Source: Sulfitobacter sp. HNIBRBA3233 (GTDB taxonomy: Bacteria > Pseudomonadota > Alphaproteobacteria > Rhodobacterales > Rhodobacteraceae). Taken from it: a DNA stretch of 64,000 nt. The notes beneath the pieces were generated by a model. The model had not been told where the DNA came from and did no database searches. It saw nothing but the letters and a program-made list of their open reading frames with translations. Position 1 is the first letter of the stretch. Every line of letters starts with the position of its first letter. Both the position numbers and the translations under genes were made by a program. This document shows positions 62,686 through 64,000 of the stretch, in pieces. The stretch is from contig NZ_JBEFLP010000002.1 in NCBI RefSeq assembly GCF_040149665.1, positions 248,001 to 312,000 of the forward strand, given 5' to 3'.

Positions 62686-64000
62686 TCAGGCCAGCCGCCC
62701 CCACAGATCGTATTCTCCGGCCTCGTCCACCTCGACTGTGACGATGTCGCCGACGGACAGCCCTTCGAAGCCTTCGTCGATAAAGAGGCTTCCGTCGATT
62801 TCGGGGGCATCCGCCTTGGTCCGGCAGGTTGCGGCATCGGCGTCGATCTCGTCGACGATCACCTCCATCCGCTTGCCGACCTTGGCGGCAAGCTTTGCTT
62901 CGGAAATCGCCTGTGCCTTTTCCATGAAGCGGTCCCAGCGGTCCTGCTTGATCTCTTCCGGCACATGGTCGGGCAGCGCGTTCGACCGCGCCCCCGCCAC
63001 GTTCTCGTACTGGAAACACCCGACCCGGTCGAGCTGCGCCTCGTCGAGCCAGTCCAGCAGCGTCTGGAATTCGGCTTCGGTCTCTCCGGGATAGCCCACG
63101 ATGAAAGTCGACCGCAGGGTGATGTCCGGACACACAGACCGCCAGGCGGCGATTTCGTCCAGCGTCTTGGACGCCGCGGCGGGGCGCGCCATGCGTTTGA
63201 GCGTATCGGGATGCGCGTGCTGGAACGGAATATCGAGGTAGGGCAATACCAGCCCCTCCGCCATCAGCGGGATCAACTGGCGCACGTGCGGGTACGGGTA
63301 GACATAGTGCAGCCGGACCCACGCCCCGAGGCTGCCCAGATCGCGCGCGAGGTCGGTGATATGCGCGCGGTGGCCGCGATCCTCGGCATGTTTGATGTCA
63401 ACGCCGTAGGCGGAGGTATCTTGGCTGATCACCAGCAGTTCCTTCACGCCGCTTTCAACCAGCTTCTCCGCCTCGCGCAGCACGGCGTGGGCCGGACGGC
63501 TTTGCAGGCGCCCGCGCATATCCGGGATGATGCAGAATTTGCACTTGTGGTTGCAGCCCTCGGAGATCTTCAGATAGCTGAAATGCCGCGGCGTCAGCGA
63601 CACGCCGGACGCGGGCAGAAGATCGATGAACGGATCGGGCGCCGGCGGCACGGCCTTGTGCACCGCGTCGAGCACCTGCTCGTACTGGTGCGGGCCGGTG
63701 ACCGCCAGTACCTTGGGGTGCGCACCGGTGATGTAATCGGGCTCCGCCCCCAGACAGCCGGTCACGATCACGCGCCCGTTCTCTGTCAGGGCCTCTCCGA
63801 TGGCATCGAGGCTTTCGGCCTTGGCCGAATCCAGAAACCCGCAGGTGTTCACGATGACCGCGTCCGCACCGGCATAATCGGGCGAGATCGCGTAGCCTTC
63901 GGCGCGCAGCCGGGTCAGGATCCGTTCACTGTCCACCAGCGCCTTGGGACAGCCGAGGCTGACCATGCCGACAGTCGGCTGGCCCGCGCGCGGCTGCGGG
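62686..64000 (-). CDS. rimO: Ribosomal protein S12 methylthiotransferase RimO (N-terminus outside window)
   Basis: At least 438 residues; the frame stays open to the window end, giving [20 protein letters not shown], so the true start is upstream. Radical SAM methylthiotransferase: first cluster cysteines in [21 protein letters not shown] and VTGCLG; radical SAM C-x3-C-x2-C in [11 protein letters not shown]; a C-terminal TRAM domain ([16 protein letters not shown]...). It methylthiolates Asp of ribosomal protein S12. The [20 protein letters not shown] block is typical. Confidence 0.95.
   Translation of the reverse strand, partial: PQPRAGQPTVGMVSLGCPKALVDSERILTRLRAEGYAISPDYAGADAVIVNTCGFLDSAKAESLDAIGEALTENGRVIVTGCLGAEPDYITGAHPKVLAVTGPHQYEQVLDAVHKAVPPAPDPFIDLLPASGVSLTPRHFSYLKISEGCNHKCKFCIIPDMRGRLQSRPAHAVLREAEKLVESGVKELLVISQDTSAYGVDIKHAEDRGHRAHITDLARDLGSLGAWVRLHYVYPYPHVRQLIPLMAEGLVLPYLDIPFQHAHPDTLKRMARPAAASKTLDEIAAWRSVCPDITLRSTFIVGYPGETEAEFQTLLDWLDEAQLDRVGCFQYENVAGARSNALPDHVPEEIKQDRWDRFMEKAQAISEAKLAAKVGKRMEVIVDEIDADAATCRTKADAPEIDGSLFIDEGFEGLSVGDIVTVEVDEAGEYDLWGRLA

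Overview
This is a chromosomal window from an alphaproteobacterium of the family Rhodobacteraceae, most likely the marine Roseobacter group. The evidence is the high G+C, the family-typical blocks (lysA with TIGR02302, ftsEX with an acyltransferase, the suc/mdh/sdh region, TIGR02186 with TauE), and the ethylmalonyl-CoA pathway genes ccr, ecm, mch and mcl2 close to the TCA genes, as is known for Rhodobacter sphaeroides. I see no tRNA, rRNA, CRISPR array, insertion sequence or prophage. Nearly all of it is core genome.

Layout. 1-2.7 kb: 3' part of a sulfatase, an LpxR-type outer-membrane protein and a Hint-domain protein. 2.7-9.3 kb: a TlpA thioredoxin divergent from an argH-lipoprotein-lipoprotein-DUF2834-lysA-TIGR02302 chain with overlapping or close ends. 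9.4-12.7 kb: a zinc-ribbon membrane protein, then ftsE-ftsX-acyltransferase. 12.8-23.7 kb (minus strand): one long suc block, sucC - three unknown genes - sucD - sucA - odhB - MAPEG - small protein - MAPEG - lpdA, encoding 2-oxoglutarate dehydrogenase and succinyl-CoA synthetase. 24-27.2 kb: a universal stress protein and the packed cluster mcl2-nnrU-DUF1737-mch. 27.5-30 kb: a small secreted protein, a TauE permease and a PRC-barrel protein with a very acidic tail. 30-36.4 kb: mdh and sdhC-sdhD-sdhA-(P-loop protein)-(lipoprotein)-sdhB. 36.5-40.4 kb: an FAD dehydrogenase coupled to a DUF1989 protein, deoD and an H-NS-like protein. 40.5-45.4 kb: ecm, a glycerol-3-phosphate acyltransferase and ccr. 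45.6-47.3 kb: a quorum-sensing pair, luxR-type and luxI-type, with a small gene overlapping luxR. 47.3-51.3 kb: a RecD-like helicase, an SDR, and TIGR02186 with TauE. 51.4-56.2 kb: a BMP-type nucleoside ABC importer. 56.3-62.5 kb: rimI-tsaB, a NifU-like protein, a stress protein, a class IV aminotransferase, an M48 lipoprotein and small proteins. 62.7-64 kb: rimO, cut by the window end.

How it works together. The centre is carbon metabolism. The suc, mdh and sdh genes give the 2-oxoglutarate-to-oxaloacetate half of the TCA cycle. Ccr, Ecm, Mch and Mcl2 assimilate acetyl-CoA without a glyoxylate shunt, feeding malate and succinyl-CoA into that same half-cycle.

The most notable non-coding signals are two. 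First, a pair of TGTGATCACA-type palindromes, spaced exactly 21 bp centre to centre, lies upstream of both sucC and sdhC, suggesting one shared TCA-cycle regulator. Second, a roughly 32-bp intergenic repeat with core GAGTTTANNGGCAAAAT occurs four times, once as the leader of lysA. The most notable coding oddities are a sulfotransferase-like P-loop protein plus a lipoprotein placed between sdhA and sdhB, and a small gene that overlaps the start of luxR.
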